NCBI RefSeq assembly: GCF_001625215.2
Contig: NC_030386.2
Span: 37,079,296-37,143,295 of the forward strand
Reading direction: 5' to 3'
Length of the DNA stretch: 64,000 bases
Origin: Daucus carota subsp. sativus
Lineage: Eukaryota > Streptophyta > Magnoliopsida > Apiales > Apiaceae
The notes beneath the pieces are model-generated. The model saw only the letters and a list, made by a program, of their open reading frames with translations, did not search any database and was not told where the DNA came from. Shown here in pieces: positions 12,801-24,234 of this stretch. The position numbers and the translations under genes were made by a program. Within the stretch, counting starts at the first letter, position 1. Every line of letters starts with the position of its first letter.

Positions 12801-14998
12801 GGTTCAATAGTTATCAACCCAAATGAACAACTCTTCAACACCCAGTTTTATTTTGAAGCATTTGCACTTTATACAAGCTCAATATGTAATCCTCTCTAGT
12901 ATGATAAATTAAAACAGAAATACTAGACTGCATAAATTTTCAAGAGAGTAATTGTGTGACAAGCAATTGGAACATATATAAGATATGCAAGGACCATGCC
13001 TATACCTCCAGAACCACATCATCAAATGATACAATTTCTTTAGCCTCGTCAAAAGATAACTGCACAATAAAACAGGTTATAAGTTTATTGCAATAAGAGG
13101 ATGACCTTCAAATACATGACCATCCAATGATCCAAATCATTACCTTATCCCAAAATGCTGCCAACAAATCCCTACTTTTATGAGATTCCTGCAATTTATT
13201 ACGATAACATATAATCAGACATTTTTATCGACTCTAATGAGAAATTCAATTACACATGTTCGTGTTATAATTGTGTTCCACAAACTGAAATTCTGTTTAT
13301 TATAATCTAATATGAAAAGCCAAAATTTTAAAATCTCAAGAGCTTTTAATTTTTTAAATACAGATATGAAACACATATAATAATGAATATAGTTACAAAA
13401 CCTTGTTAACGTTTAAAGACCGCCGGTGCATCCGTATATGTCTCCGGTGGTTAATCGGAGAGCAGAACTCCCGCGAACACTTGTCACACTTCTGCATTTG
13501 AACCTTCAAAGGTGTTAGCAGCGGCCAACCAGGAAGATCTGGAAAGGAAAACAAGAAATAACTATCAAGATCTGTTTGGAAAGGAAAAAAATTATTCTCG
13601 CTGAACACAACAAAATTTGCAATACTTTGTACTAATCCTAGATTTGTTCGCCAAGCAGAATCTAATCAAAACAAAGATCTAATAACAGTGATACATACTG
13701 ACTAAAAGAATTAATAAATTTGAGGATCGATTTGGATTTGGGTCTGGGGACCTTAAATTCTTTAAACCTGAATAATAGGGACAAAAGGTTTTAAAAGGGA
13801 AGAAGATAAGGCAATAACTCAAGAAAACCAAATACTAAATAACAAAGAAGACTGTTGTATTTTATTCGAGCTACCGCGACTTATGAACTCACGATGTTTG
13901 ATTTGCTAAAAAAGGAAAACTGCTTTCTACAGCCTTTGTATATTAAGCCAAGATTCTCATCTATCGCAACTAGAAACAACCAGAGAGCACCATATTCAGA
14001 TATTACGTGGACAAACAAAGATAAACACACTCTAGTCCCTGACGCAATGCGTGGGACATAACAAAGACGACACTGCTGTGATACTAAAGTGAAGTGGTCT
14101 GCTCAGTAAATATGATCTTGAAGCTGTTACCTATACAATCACATTTTTTTTAGTTTCAATAATAATATGGTGTGAAATTTTAATTAATCAAATTTGTCAA
14201 TTTAATGCCGAGTAATACATATATAGTAATTTGTCAAAACATAAATAATCACCGCCAATTCAAAAGTAGTAACATGTTTTTTTAAGGAACTTCAATTAAG
14301 TTTCTTATTATATATATAAAAAACCATGTACTGCCCCCGTTAAGCTATATTATCTCTTCAATGTATAATTTGTCTTGTATTTGGATAATAGGTACTTTAC
14401 AATAATTGACATAGTAAAATTTAGAAAAAATTATTATAAAAAAAACATATATGGCCTGATGTGTGATTGAAGCTAATTATTTACGCCCGCCATTGGCCTT
14501 GCTAACCACATAACCAACAAGATGATCACCTTGAGATTTCTCACGAGGTTGCTAATGCTATAAAGTATACTTCTGGAAGAATGGTATTATTGCTTTTAAA
14601 TGTTTAATTTGATCTGAAATATAGCATCTACCATGATAATGATATGTGATTTGATAAATTTGTGACAATTAGAGGAGAATCAGGGAGTGCCTGAGCGGTG
14701 GAAAATGTGCTCCTAGTGCAAGAATTGGTCAATGGTATGGTCCTTACATCCAACTATAGTTATACACTTTAAAAAATATTGTCAACTACCAACAAAAATG
14801 CAAAAAAGGTTAAGCACCTTGTTGGTCTAGAGCGTGCAGTAATTGGATCCACTGCACTGGACTATCATTTGTCCTTGAGAAAGAAAGATAAGGCTCCTTT
14901 CCAACTGCCTGTCTAATAAAAGTGTCTAGAGAATCATTCCCCTCCACTGACTTCGTTACATCTGAAGTAATGCTGGTACTCAATCTTGGAATTGGCAT
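9887..14998 (-). CDS. Plant-specific single C2H2 zinc-finger protein
   Basis: A conserved plant family usually annotated only as C2H2 zinc-finger protein; molecular role unknown. Nine coding exons read leftward: 14998-14818, 13538-13402, 13188-13144, 13059-13006, 12720-12616, 12484-12278, 11842-11757, 11213-10222, 10110-9887 (about 676 aa). The N-terminus has the conserved block NDSLDTFIRQAVGKEPYLSF. One classic finger, CDKCSREFC...HRRHIRMH (C-x2-C-x12-H-x3-H), lies at about residues 77-97. A helical middle region follows (TFLCAGTAESMQKYVFD), then a strongly charged coiled-coil stretch (ADKDAEALRCQKLLVEEEE, ERKRQKKLRQKEQKAKEQ). A long, poorly conserved Ser-rich tail comes next, and a basic C-terminus (NRRQKAKSRTKSEK) that could be a nuclear signal. 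A single finger plus coiled coil suggests protein or RNA contacts in the nucleus, but that is inference. Exon 6 is partly duplicated downstream. Confidence 0.8.
12071..12329. repeat. Perfect tandem duplication of an exon end with poly-G tracts
   Basis: Two head-to-tail copies, 12071-12197 and 12198-12329. Each begins with a homopolymer of G (23 and 28 bases) followed by 104 identical bases. The 104-bp part covers the intron start, the GT donor and the last 48 coding bases of exon 6 of the zinc-finger gene (minus strand). The right copy holds the functional exon end (12278); the left copy (12146-12193) lies in the following intron. The identity means the duplication is either very recent or an assembly artefact at the G run. 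Confidence 0.9.
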
Positions 14999-16300
14999 TT
15001 AGGCAAAAATGACCACTTTCGGGTAATCTCTGTAACAATTTCAAAACTTAACTACCAAGATGCATATCTGTATAACAGATAAAGAGATACAAGATAAACG
15101 ATCCAAGACACACACCTTAAAAGAGAGTATGATGAAGACATTGGTGCAACAAAGAATTAATGCATATTGACTTTAGTCACAGTGTAAGACGTGAATATAG
15201 TATCACGGGGAGGTAAAGGCTGGCATATAAGATACTCAGATATTGATGGTCATTAAGGCAGTAAAGCCTAATTTTTCCCTGTCGCCTATAACTTTATTAT
15301 CAAATCTATACGAAATTCCCGTTGAATGATTTTGTGATAGCCTGACACTCAGATGCCATAAGAAAAACAGTATGAAAAAGGTCTGTATATTTCAAAACTG
15401 CTGTGAACTTTTAAGCGAAACATAAACAACAATGCTCTGAAAACTAAGACAGTTTAAACTCTAAACCACTTGTTAATCAACAGTTGTAGTACGTGTGCAC
15501 TACGTAGTAACAACAAACAAAGAGTTAGATTATTAACTTAAAAATCACTCCCGACCTAAGTAGTAAAAGGTAAAAAATAAACACATTGCATTTCCGTTTT
15601 CCACAAGGTGAGGAAGCCAGACTGTCATGATAAAAATCACTTCCTATTTTTAGTCAGCATACACCATAACAACGATAAACAATCCAATATCCGCTCAAAT
15701 CCTCTACACCGAAACCGGACCCAACTCCAATATCTCCTCAACTCTAAATTAAATTAGATCCACCGCCTCTCACAACACACATTGCTAACAAAACAATCAT
15801 CTAATTTCAACATTAAAACAACAATCACAAATCATCACAACAGACATTTATAAAATAAGCAAATCACATTTCAATTACATCAAATTCACAATTATGCAAG
15901 TAAAAATCACGCAAAACACTAATTACAGATTTAAAATTCAATTAATAAAATCAGATCAAACTAAAAAAACAAAATAATTACAAAAAAAAAAAACTAGGGT
16001 TTGAGGTTCATTGATCTGTGATCAGCTTATAAACGAGTTGAAACAGAAAGCAAGAGAGAGTGTGTGTGTGTATAGGTGTGTGTATACGTACAGTGTATGA
16101 GAGTTGAGAGATCGACGGCGATCGGAGAGATTTGAGATTGCCGGAAAGGCGGCTACAGTACAGTGATAAGGAATGTGTATATATGTGTATGTATAGGTTG
16201 TATGTATATATCGATGCTTGTGTATATATATGAGAACCAGTTTACTTGAAAAAGGGGGAGGGACGTAATTTTTGAAGCACCAACTAAATTTCACTTAAAA
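14999..16300 (-). other. Leader and promoter region of the zinc-finger gene
   Basis: The 1.3 kb upstream of the start codon probably contains a spliced 5' UTR. A GT/TA-rich low-complexity stretch at about 16058-16215 may mark the transcribed leader near the promoter. No other reading frame is convincing. Confidence 0.4.
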
Positions 16301-17334
16301 GCATACAAGTTTGTTGATTTTATGTAAGAAATTCAATTGATTTTCTTATTTGAAGATACTACCGCGATTATTTTAATAATATTTTGGAAATTCATTCATT
16401 ATTATTATTATTATTGTATAAGAAATTGATTAGATTTATTATCGAAAAGAATTCATGCTATATTTAATAAAATATAATTATTTAGTATTAATATTATAAT
16501 AAGTGGATATATAATCATTTGTAAATTTCCATCTCATTCAAATTTTAATTTTAATTATGTCAATCACTTTAAAAATTATTTTTATCTAATCACTAGTTTG
16601 ACTGTTCTCAAATTTCAGATTCAATGAATCTAAAATTTGAGTTTTCGGCCTAACAAATTAAATTTTTAATAATTTATAATATTTTGTATAAAAAATGTAA
16701 TGACTATGAAATTATATGATTAAAATTTTATTCAAAAATAATATGTTGCAATTTTATAATTTTGTCACAAAAAATTTAATGACATAAAATAATTCCTTAA
16801 ATATTTACATTTAACGAGTAAATTATATTAGAGTTAGAACATCAATTGATTATATGTACTTAAATTTTAAAATCAACAAAATTTTGTTTTCAAATTCAAA
16901 TATCAACACTAAAGTTTTAAAATAAAATGGGTGTTTTTGGGTGCTTGGATCTGGACTCATCAACTATTATTTTATCTTTCTATTTTTTTGAAAAACATAA
17001 TTTTAACATAATTTTTGTCAAACACTCACACTCACAATTATGGACATATAAAAAAACACTAAGATTATAAATAGATAATATAAACCAGGTCTGTCATTTT
17101 ACTTGAAGGACCAATCCACCAAATGATAAATGTATCACATAATGCATGTCCAAAATACATCCAGGAGAGTTATGATTTACTACCCGTTTGAAATTACGGC
17201 AAATAAACATATGAACTTTCAATTGCAGAACTACAAATCCTTACAGACTCGAAATAGATAGAACACTGGCAATGACACACATTGGAGGCAACTTTGGGTT
17301 GCCACATTTAACATCACTCATAGGCAAAATCAGA
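16300..17334. other. AT-rich intergenic DNA
   Basis: Very AT-rich spacer between the zinc-finger gene's promoter side and the 3' end of the kinesin gene. It includes a short ATT/TTA microsatellite-like run near 16396-16415. The last 200 bases or so may be kinesin 3' UTR. No gene was recognised. Confidence 0.5.
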
Positions 17335-20300
17335 TTAATTGAAAAGGTCTCCAGCTACATTTCTCATGATACCCTTGACCTGCAAATAATTTTAAAAAAA
17401 ATGTATTTAAGGAGCAATTTTTTCTAGAAATTGCAGATGTACAAATAGGAATCATGTAGACTATAGACAATTAATTCATAGTGGCGGCAATACCTGCTTT
17501 GCTGAAAGCCCAATATCCTGCAAATCATCAAGCTGCAATACAAATTTTAAAACAGTATCAATGTGCATATAGATATGCTTATATAGCAAGTATGGTAAAA
17601 TAAATGAGTTATATTCTTACATTCTTAAAAGGCTCAGGGGACTCTTCACGAAGCTCAAGAATGTAAGTCGCTCTCTTTTCTCCAATACCCTACATAAATA
17701 AATATTATTTGTAAAATTAAGCTGATGTAGAATATTTTATTATGCATGAAGTAGAAGAAATACTACCTTCAATCCTTTTAACTCGTCCCTGCATATAAAA
17801 AAATATAGAACAAATTAGTATAAAGTTGTAATTAGGTACAAATAATCAATTATTTTTCTTTCAAAGTTATACTAAAAACTTGATCAAGTTGGGATATAAA
17901 GGAATTTAAAAGATCTATTAACTCACTTGCTTGCAGTATTTAAAAATTGCAGGCAGTCCTTCACCAGACTTTGCTGTAGTAAATTGGAAAACAAATGTTA
18001 ATAAATTTTTAACAACCATCATGCTAATGAAAAACAAAAGTTAATGAGATTAAAAACAACCATCATGTTAACAAAATTATAACTGTATTAAACTAACCTT
18101 CATTCCTGAACTGCGATTATTGAATATTTCGCGCGGATTCTGTAAACTACTTGTCAATGGAGTTTGAGGAGTTTGAGGTTCTAGAACAGATAGCCGACTA
18201 AACGGATTACTAATGTCCTGTGTAGCTATTACTGAAGGTGTAGAAGAATACAAAGACTTCATGCTATTTGACAATTCTCGTAGTTGTGAACTGAGTGGTG
18301 GTGATTTTTCCAATATTTGAGAGTTATTATTCTCCTCCTTAATGATATCACCTGTGGATTAAGCACAAAGATTTAAGAAGATATATACTATACAATATTT
18401 AACTCAAAGTCAGCAGGTTTGCTAATACTTACTCTCCTCTTCAAGAGGGGATAATGCTTTGAAGTCAATATCAGAGATGAGTGGAGAAGCAACCTGGAAA
18501 GGAATAAAGTATATGCTGTATAAATACTACCAAGTTTTGGTACTGATATTTTTAATGATTATATCATAATGATAAATTAATGACCTCTTCTGATGTATTG
18601 CAAGCAGGTGCTAGTGAATTTTCCTGCATGAATCCAACAAGCTTTAGCATATCTAGAAACGTGTGTGTGTATGAAAAGAAACTTCTAGCACAGTGTAATG
18701 ACCTTATCTTCTAATGCGTGGTAAGCAGGTGCTAGTAAATTTTCCTGAATGAATCCAATAAGCCTCAGTATATGTAAGATATGTAAATATATGAAACATA
18801 TGATTAGATGTTATATCAGTGATGACAAATTATTTACTGAAAACAAATATCTAGCACAATGCAGGTTTAATATACTATAATTTTCTAATTGAATAGTTTA
18901 ACCTAGCATTAGCTCAACAAAATATTATTACTAGATCTTTAGCAATAGGCCTAAACATATAATCATTGATTCATTAGCGAATACCTTCTCCAATATCTCG
19001 GTAGAGTCCATGATTTTTAAGGAGGAATCTTCGATAGTCTCTTCCTGCAGAAAACTATATTATGATTAAATGTTCCCGTTTACAAAGTGAGTTATACGAT
19101 GCGAATGTCATTGTGTATTGTACCTTTTTCTTTGGAGATGAAGCAACACCAACAGCTTCATTCAGAGATATTGCAGAAGAACAATCCACGGCTAACTTTG
19201 CCTATGTATTTGATTTCAAGTAAAATCAACAAAGTGAAATGCTACAAACAGATAATTAACTGTAATGATGAACATGATCTGAACAAACACCATTCAGTTA
19301 TCCCAATTACTCAAATACAATCATGCCTTCTATGAGAAACTCCTAAAAACAATTGAAAGAATTTTAAAATTTACCTCTTTATGGGTAGTTGAAGGGACAC
19401 CATCATCAAAGAGTTTCCTTAAAATAGAGGAGACATTAAATTTGTTAGAATGAACCCACTTTCCACATTATAGTGGAATAGCTGAATAGACAAGTCAAAG
19501 CAATACCTCCCGCTTTTGGCAACAATTTTTTTATGAAAACGGGATTGTGATTCTTTTCCTTTCTTACTTGTAGCAGAAACAGTTGCAGGTTTCTGATTCT
19601 TAACCGATGATTGTGTCTGTTTAGTTAAACTCTTGCTGCTTCTCATTATTGTGGTTGAGCCAACTTTTTTATTTGTCGCATCAGAAAGAATTGGAAGTTT
19701 CTGATTTTTCATCGATGATTGGACTGGTTTAGCTAAACTCACGCTGCTTCTGATCATTGTGTCTGAAAGTCCATTGGTGCCTTGAAGGGACCGTGAGGCC
19801 AAGCTTACCGTGTACATTGTATCTTGACATACAGGATTCTACATTCCAACAGATTAGATAACAATTATCACCATGCGACAAAGTTTCAGTACTCATCTAT
19901 AGTCTACGCATTATCAAGAAACCTTCTTGTACCAATAAGATTACTTCTTACCAAACAAGTGAGGAGCAACACCCGGCTGCTACCCCCAAAAGAATCTTGC
20001 AGTACACGACTGAGTTTGCTTTCTCGGTATGGCACTCGACTTTCATTTGTATTGAGGGCATACACAACATTTAACAAGGCATACAAAGACTTGTTGATGT
20101 TAGCAGTCTCCACCGGATTTGCGCAATCAATACTATTTCTTCTTGCATCTTCGTAGCCTTGTGCAATATAAGCAGTAGCAAATATTAGTACATATGCTAG
20201 ATACAGGATCCCAGTTATAGTTCAAGTGTGTACCTGCTAGGTCAACAAAATTCATTTTCCCCACAACTTTGGAATTTGGATTTCCACTATCAGATAACAC

Positions 20301-21316
20301 ACATATCATCAAACCCTTGTGACTCCTTCGTGCAATCTTAGGGCCTACCTTCTCTGTAGCTTTTCGTGTACCATTATTATAATACAATTTCACAAATTCT
20401 GACATCGAATTGATACGAACCTACAAAGCAATCAAGATAACAGAATTATACACTCGATGTATTACCAAATGTTCTATTAACAGTTATGCTCAGAATAGAA
20501 TCGTGACTTGCCTGAGAAATCCCTCTTAATTCAGTATATCCATGAGCATTTTCGAATAGCTGAACCTTCTTGTTTGCATCCAAAACATCTAATACATTAT
20601 CCTGGTACACCTCATACACAGATACTGCAATTAAATTCCCATTTTCCTCCACTGCTGAAAGAATTTCCGCCATTGCAAGAGCTGCCAAGCCCGGTTTATC
20701 CTCAGAGCCCTTTATATTGGTCAATAATCAGAACAATACAACACAATTTTAAAGCCACCTAGTTTACATAGTAAAACTAACAAATATACAATCAATTACA
20801 CAATACTACAAGGGTACTGGACTAACCTGAATTGTGCATGTTTTACCGCTGCCTCTAGCTCCAAAAGCAATAATCGACGCATTTTTTCCATTCATAACTC
20901 CAGAAATCAAAGGCTTAATTTCTTTCACAAAAATCAAACTCGAATCCTCATTTTGTCCATAACAATAATCCATATCATACGCATTTTTCCGACTAGAAAA
21001 CAACCAATACATAAAATTAACTTCATTAAAGCCCTACAATAGCACACAAACACTTCGAATTCCACATAATTTCACTAAACTCCAAAAACAAAAAAACGAT
21101 ACGCAGCAACAGTTTTCGAAGAATAATGACTTACCAGGCCGGTTGTTCTCCGAACGACAAGGTAACTTTCTCATCTGATCCACCTTCACCGTGCTTATAC
21201 ACAGAGATCAACGGCAACGAATTCTCAGATATCGACCCAGATTCTTGATCCGTATAGCCACGGATTGTTGCGATTATTCGAACTTTTCGAGATGAATTGG
21301 AACCGCGAGGCGGCAT
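17335..21316 (-). CDS. KIN10C: Kinesin-like protein KIN-10C
   Basis: Microtubule motor of the kinesin-10 (KIF22/Kid-like) family. Eighteen exons read leftward: 21316-21135, 20992-20827, 20709-20512, 20420-20234, 20157-19952, 19838-19507, 19417-19375, 19201-19124, 19044-18985, 18744-18703, 18623-18585, 18493-18433, 18351-18098, 17973-17927, 17788-17767, 17689-17621, 17532-17494, 17379-17335 (about 689 aa). The N-terminal motor (about 1-350) opens RKVRIIATIRGYTD and has a P-loop FGARGSGKT, a switch I region ending ARRSHKGLMI, switch II VDLAGYED, and the ESKLSRVLQDSFGG and TMYTVSLASR blocks. A Ser/Lys-rich stalk follows. The C-terminus carries a helix-hairpin-helix of the Kid type (LKGIGEKRATYILELREES, then IGLSAKQVKGIMR), which in animal Kid contacts DNA. 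Exon 3 uses a GC donor, CAG|GCAAGT. Exons of 22-42 nt are notable. Confidence 0.9.
18585..18744 (-). repeat. Tandemly duplicated micro-exon in the kinesin gene
   Basis: Exons 10 (18744-18703, ENLLAPAYHALEDK) and 11 (18623-18585, ENSLAPACNTSEE) are clearly related in protein, DNA and flanking intron sequence; both are preceded by an acceptor in a similar TTCATNCAG context. Both are in phase 0, so the duplication adds 13-14 residues without a frame change. Confidence 0.8.
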
Positions 21317-22190
21317 CGAGTCTACAACTACAGATGTGAGTATAGATGTGTGTTGATTGTGTGTATTTGTAATGGGAGAAGAAGAAACTAGAGTGTCAGA
21401 GAAGTCTTTGAATTGAAACTGCAGGAGCCGTTAATTTTGTATAGGGGTTGTTTTTTAAAATTTGTGTTTGGGGAGGCTCCAGATCTTGTCAAGGGTATTT
21501 CTGTAATGGCGTTTGCTGTAAATGTGAGTATTTTTGTTTTTTTTTTCTAAATAAAGGGGTGCGAATAAAAATTAAATGTCTGTGATTCTGTGATTATTAG
21601 TATCCTGTAGACCTGTATTATTATTAAGACCAAAAGAGCACGCTTTTTATTTCTTTTTGTAGAAAAGTTCCCATAAAGTTATAGAAATTTACTTTAAAAA
21701 TCATTGTGCAATATCCTAAATATTACTATGTTATTTGTAATTGAATATATAAACATACTACCCCATTCGTTCCAAATTAGTAGCTATTATGAATTTTATG
21801 TCTCTTTATTAAAATACAAAACAAGCAATGATATGTAATTTATTTTCTAAAAATAGGTCGAATAAAAAAGATATTAGTAAAATTTTATTCCCAAAATTAA
21901 TGAGTAATTAATAGAATATATCATCTACATATTTTAAAATATGTAATAAAAATCAAATGAATAATGAGAAAATATATATTGATTATACTTATGTCTTGAT
22001 TTAGGTAACCGTAAAATCATACACGGATGAGCCATTGAGCCTCATCTCCATTTGTAATTTTAATTATTTTTATAATTAATTATAATTATAATATATTAAA
22101 TATTTAAAGAGTGTAACTTTTAAAATCACATATCAAAATTTATTTATTTTATGTAACAAAAATTTTGAAAGTGATAAAAATTAAAAAGTA
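21317..22190. other. Kinesin promoter side and AT-rich spacer
   Basis: Contains the 5' UTR and promoter of the minus-strand kinesin gene (roughly 21317-21500), then AT-rich DNA. A diverged Stowaway-like terminus (CCCATTCGTTCC) near 21761 has no matching partner. No gene was recognised. Confidence 0.45.
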
Positions 22191-22383
22191 CTCCCTCCAT
22201 CCCAAATTAGACGAGTTCATTGATTTCCGTCACATAATTTAAGGTATATTTATCATATTGTCGTATTGTTTATTTTTATAAATAAAAATTAAAATTTGAA
22301 ATTTTAGAAAAAAAATTAAAAAAACAAATTTCGAAACTAGATAATCAATCCAACCCTAAGCTCGGATATTTGGGATGGAGGAG
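22191..22383. mobile_element. Stowaway-like MITE, 193 bp
   Basis: Terminal inverted repeats CTCCCTCCATCCCAAATTAG (left) and the inverse of the right end (ATTTGGGATGGAGGAG), flanked by TA at 22189-22190 and 22384-22385. This is the Stowaway (Tc1/mariner-derived) signature. It is non-coding. Confidence 0.85.
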
Positions 22384-22401
22384 TAATAGAACTACTACCA
22401 T

Positions 22402-23001
22402 TAGGGGTGTACACGGGTTGGCAAAACCGACCAACCCGATCCAAACCGATCATATTTCGTTCGATCTAATCCGAATTTTTTTAACCCGATTAGTAATTGG
22501 ATTGAAATAGTATTAACCTGATTTAATTGAGTTGGACATGGATTTCGAGTTTTATAAACCGATCCAACCCAACCCGGTTAAAAAATATGGGAACATATTA
22601 AATATATCTATCTCATCACATATTAACCTAGTCCAATTAGTTTTATTGTATTTGTGTGCCCTAAATTTAATATATTAATTTTTGTTTGCTATTTAAATAT
22701 ATATGAGAATAAATTTATGAATATGAGACTAAATTCATGAATATATTTGTACATTATTTGTTACTACTTATTTTTTTTTAACTGAATTTAATTTTATGTC
22801 TTTGATAAGATTGTTAAAGTAATTTTTAGTGTAAAAAATTGGATGTTGATTATAACCAAACCAATCCAAACCGATTTGGTTTGGGTTACAACTTTATACG
22901 GTTCGGGTTGGGTTGAAATTTTGAAAACCCGATTTAATCGGATTGGGTCAATAAATTCTGCTAACCCGCCCAACCCGAACCGTGTACACACTGACGCCCT
23001 A
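22402..23001. mobile_element. Non-autonomous hAT element, 600 bp
   Basis: Ends are TAGGGGTGTACACGGGTTGG on the left and the inverse CCGTGTACACACTGACGCCCTA-type end on the right, with an imperfect TIR of about 16 bp. A perfect 8-bp direct repeat ACTACCAT flanks it at 22394-22401 and 23002-23009, diagnostic of the hAT superfamily. Subterminal DNA is packed with AACCCGA/TCGGGTT-type motifs on both strands, typical of hAT transposase-binding arrays. No transposase is encoded. Confidence 0.85.
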
Positions 23002-23067
23002 ACTACCATAGTGACACTCGCTAACACAGGTGGAAACTGGAAAGTCCCTTACCAATAAACAAATGAT

Positions 23068-23152
23068 TGGGCTGGGCTTGGTATCCTTCAGCCTTTTTAT
23101 GCTATAAAGGCCCACTTGTTCCGAACTAAACCCATTCTATATAAACTGGGCT
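23068..23152 (+). promoter_or_regulatory. Promoter of the CHCH gene with site II motifs and TATA box
   Basis: TGGGCT occurs at 23068-23073, 23073-23078 and 23147-23152, and GGCCCA (its inverse) at 23109-23114. A TATATAAA box is at 23138-23145, about 180 bp before the start codon. Clustered TGGGCY (site II) elements are known from promoters of plant nuclear genes for mitochondrial and translation proteins and are bound by TCP factors. Confidence 0.55.
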
Positions 23153-23320
23153 CATTGATCATCACCAAATTTCCAGCAACATCTGTGTACTTTTCTTGGG
23201 AAAAAGCTGTTTAATTTGAGTAAAATTTTGATTTAATTCTTGCTCTGCAGGTGGGTCTGATCCAAATCTTCAAACAAATAAATAATTTAGGTGGATCTGA
23301 AGAAGAATCAACACCAGACA

Positions 23321-23494
23321 ATGGAGGAAATCAAAGGAGAGAAGAACAAGAAAATAGCATCAGGCTGTGATGTAGAAGCCCTGAAGAAATGCTTGCAAGA
23401 AAATAAAGGAGATTATGTTAAATGCCAATCTCATATTGAAGCTTTCAAGTCTTCTTGTTCTGTCAAACAGCCAGCTGCAAAAGCTACCTCTTGA
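23321..23494 (+). CDS. Small CHCH-domain (Cox19-like) protein
   Basis: A 57-aa single-exon protein starting at MEEIKGEKNKK, which begins after a purine-rich leader. Four cysteines lie in the pattern C-x7-C-x10-C-x10-C (GCDVEALKKC, then KC and SSC), the arrangement of a plant Cox19-like CHCH family. CHCH proteins are usually imported into the mitochondrial intermembrane space by the Mia40 relay, where two disulfides pin a helical hairpin; many assist respiratory-chain assembly. The spacing departs from the classic twin C-x9-C, so the exact client is unknown. The charged N-terminus lacks a cleavable presequence, as expected for Mia40 substrates. The upstream site II motifs fit a mitochondrial role. 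Confidence 0.75.
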   Translation: MEEIKGEKNKKIASGCDVEALKKCLQENKGDYVKCQSHIEAFKSSCSVKQPAAKATS

Positions 23495-24234
23495 TATGTT
23501 CTTGTATTGGTCTGTTCTCTCATATCTATCATCGTATGGGTTGTTCAATTATGTTTTTTAACCCAAATTTACCCTGAAATTGTATCTGTTTTTATACAGT
23601 TATGCTTGTCTTTAGTGGTGGGTTATTATAATAAAGGTTTAAACTTTATAGAAATCAAGCTTTTTTGCAATGAATCTTGTGTTCCTATTATGTGTTAGTG
23701 CTATAGCCTATATGTGTGTTTTGAGGTAATATTAAGATGTAATCTGATCAGACAGTTCGGCCGGACCGGGGAGTTTTTTTATTTAAAAAAAAAAAAAACA
23801 AGAAACCTAGACGCACTTTCCTTCTTCTACATGGACAAAAGAACAGTTAATATTGATAAGCTTAAGTTTAGAGGAACTAGTTCTCTATGGTGGGAGTGAG
23901 AAATGGAAACTAAAATACTACTGTGTGGGATAAATTGATGTGTGAATGTTCTCTTTTTACTGTATGTGGAGTTTGATTATGCTAAATCATTTACTGTAAC
24001 AATTACTGTAATAATTCTGAAGATCACAAAGTGTGGTTCATCACAAACAAAGATAATAATACTTGGCATTTGCAATGTAAGTTTCCTGGAATAAGATGCA
24101 ATTCCCATCCTAGCTAACTGAGGTGAATCTCACTGAGATCAGCTACTATTCCCAGTATAGGTGAAGCTCTCGTGCTTTTTATAAGAAAAATCATTAAGGA
24201 GTAAATTTCTACCGCAACTGAGAAAGGTCATCCC
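23495..24234. other. Convergent intergenic region
   Basis: The 3' UTR of the CHCH gene, a 13-base A run near 23787-23799, and the 3' UTR of the minus-strand prolyl hydroxylase-like gene. No further gene was recognised. Confidence 0.5.

Noticed and set aside
14690-14765. tRNA-like start (GTGCCTGAGCGG)
   Set aside because: No matching acceptor stem, T-loop GGTTCRANYC box or anticodon arm follows.
22402-23001. Telomere-like or satellite DNA because of repeated AACCCGA motifs
   Set aside because: The motifs are irregular, on both strands, and bracketed by TIRs with an 8-bp target duplication; a hAT element explains them.
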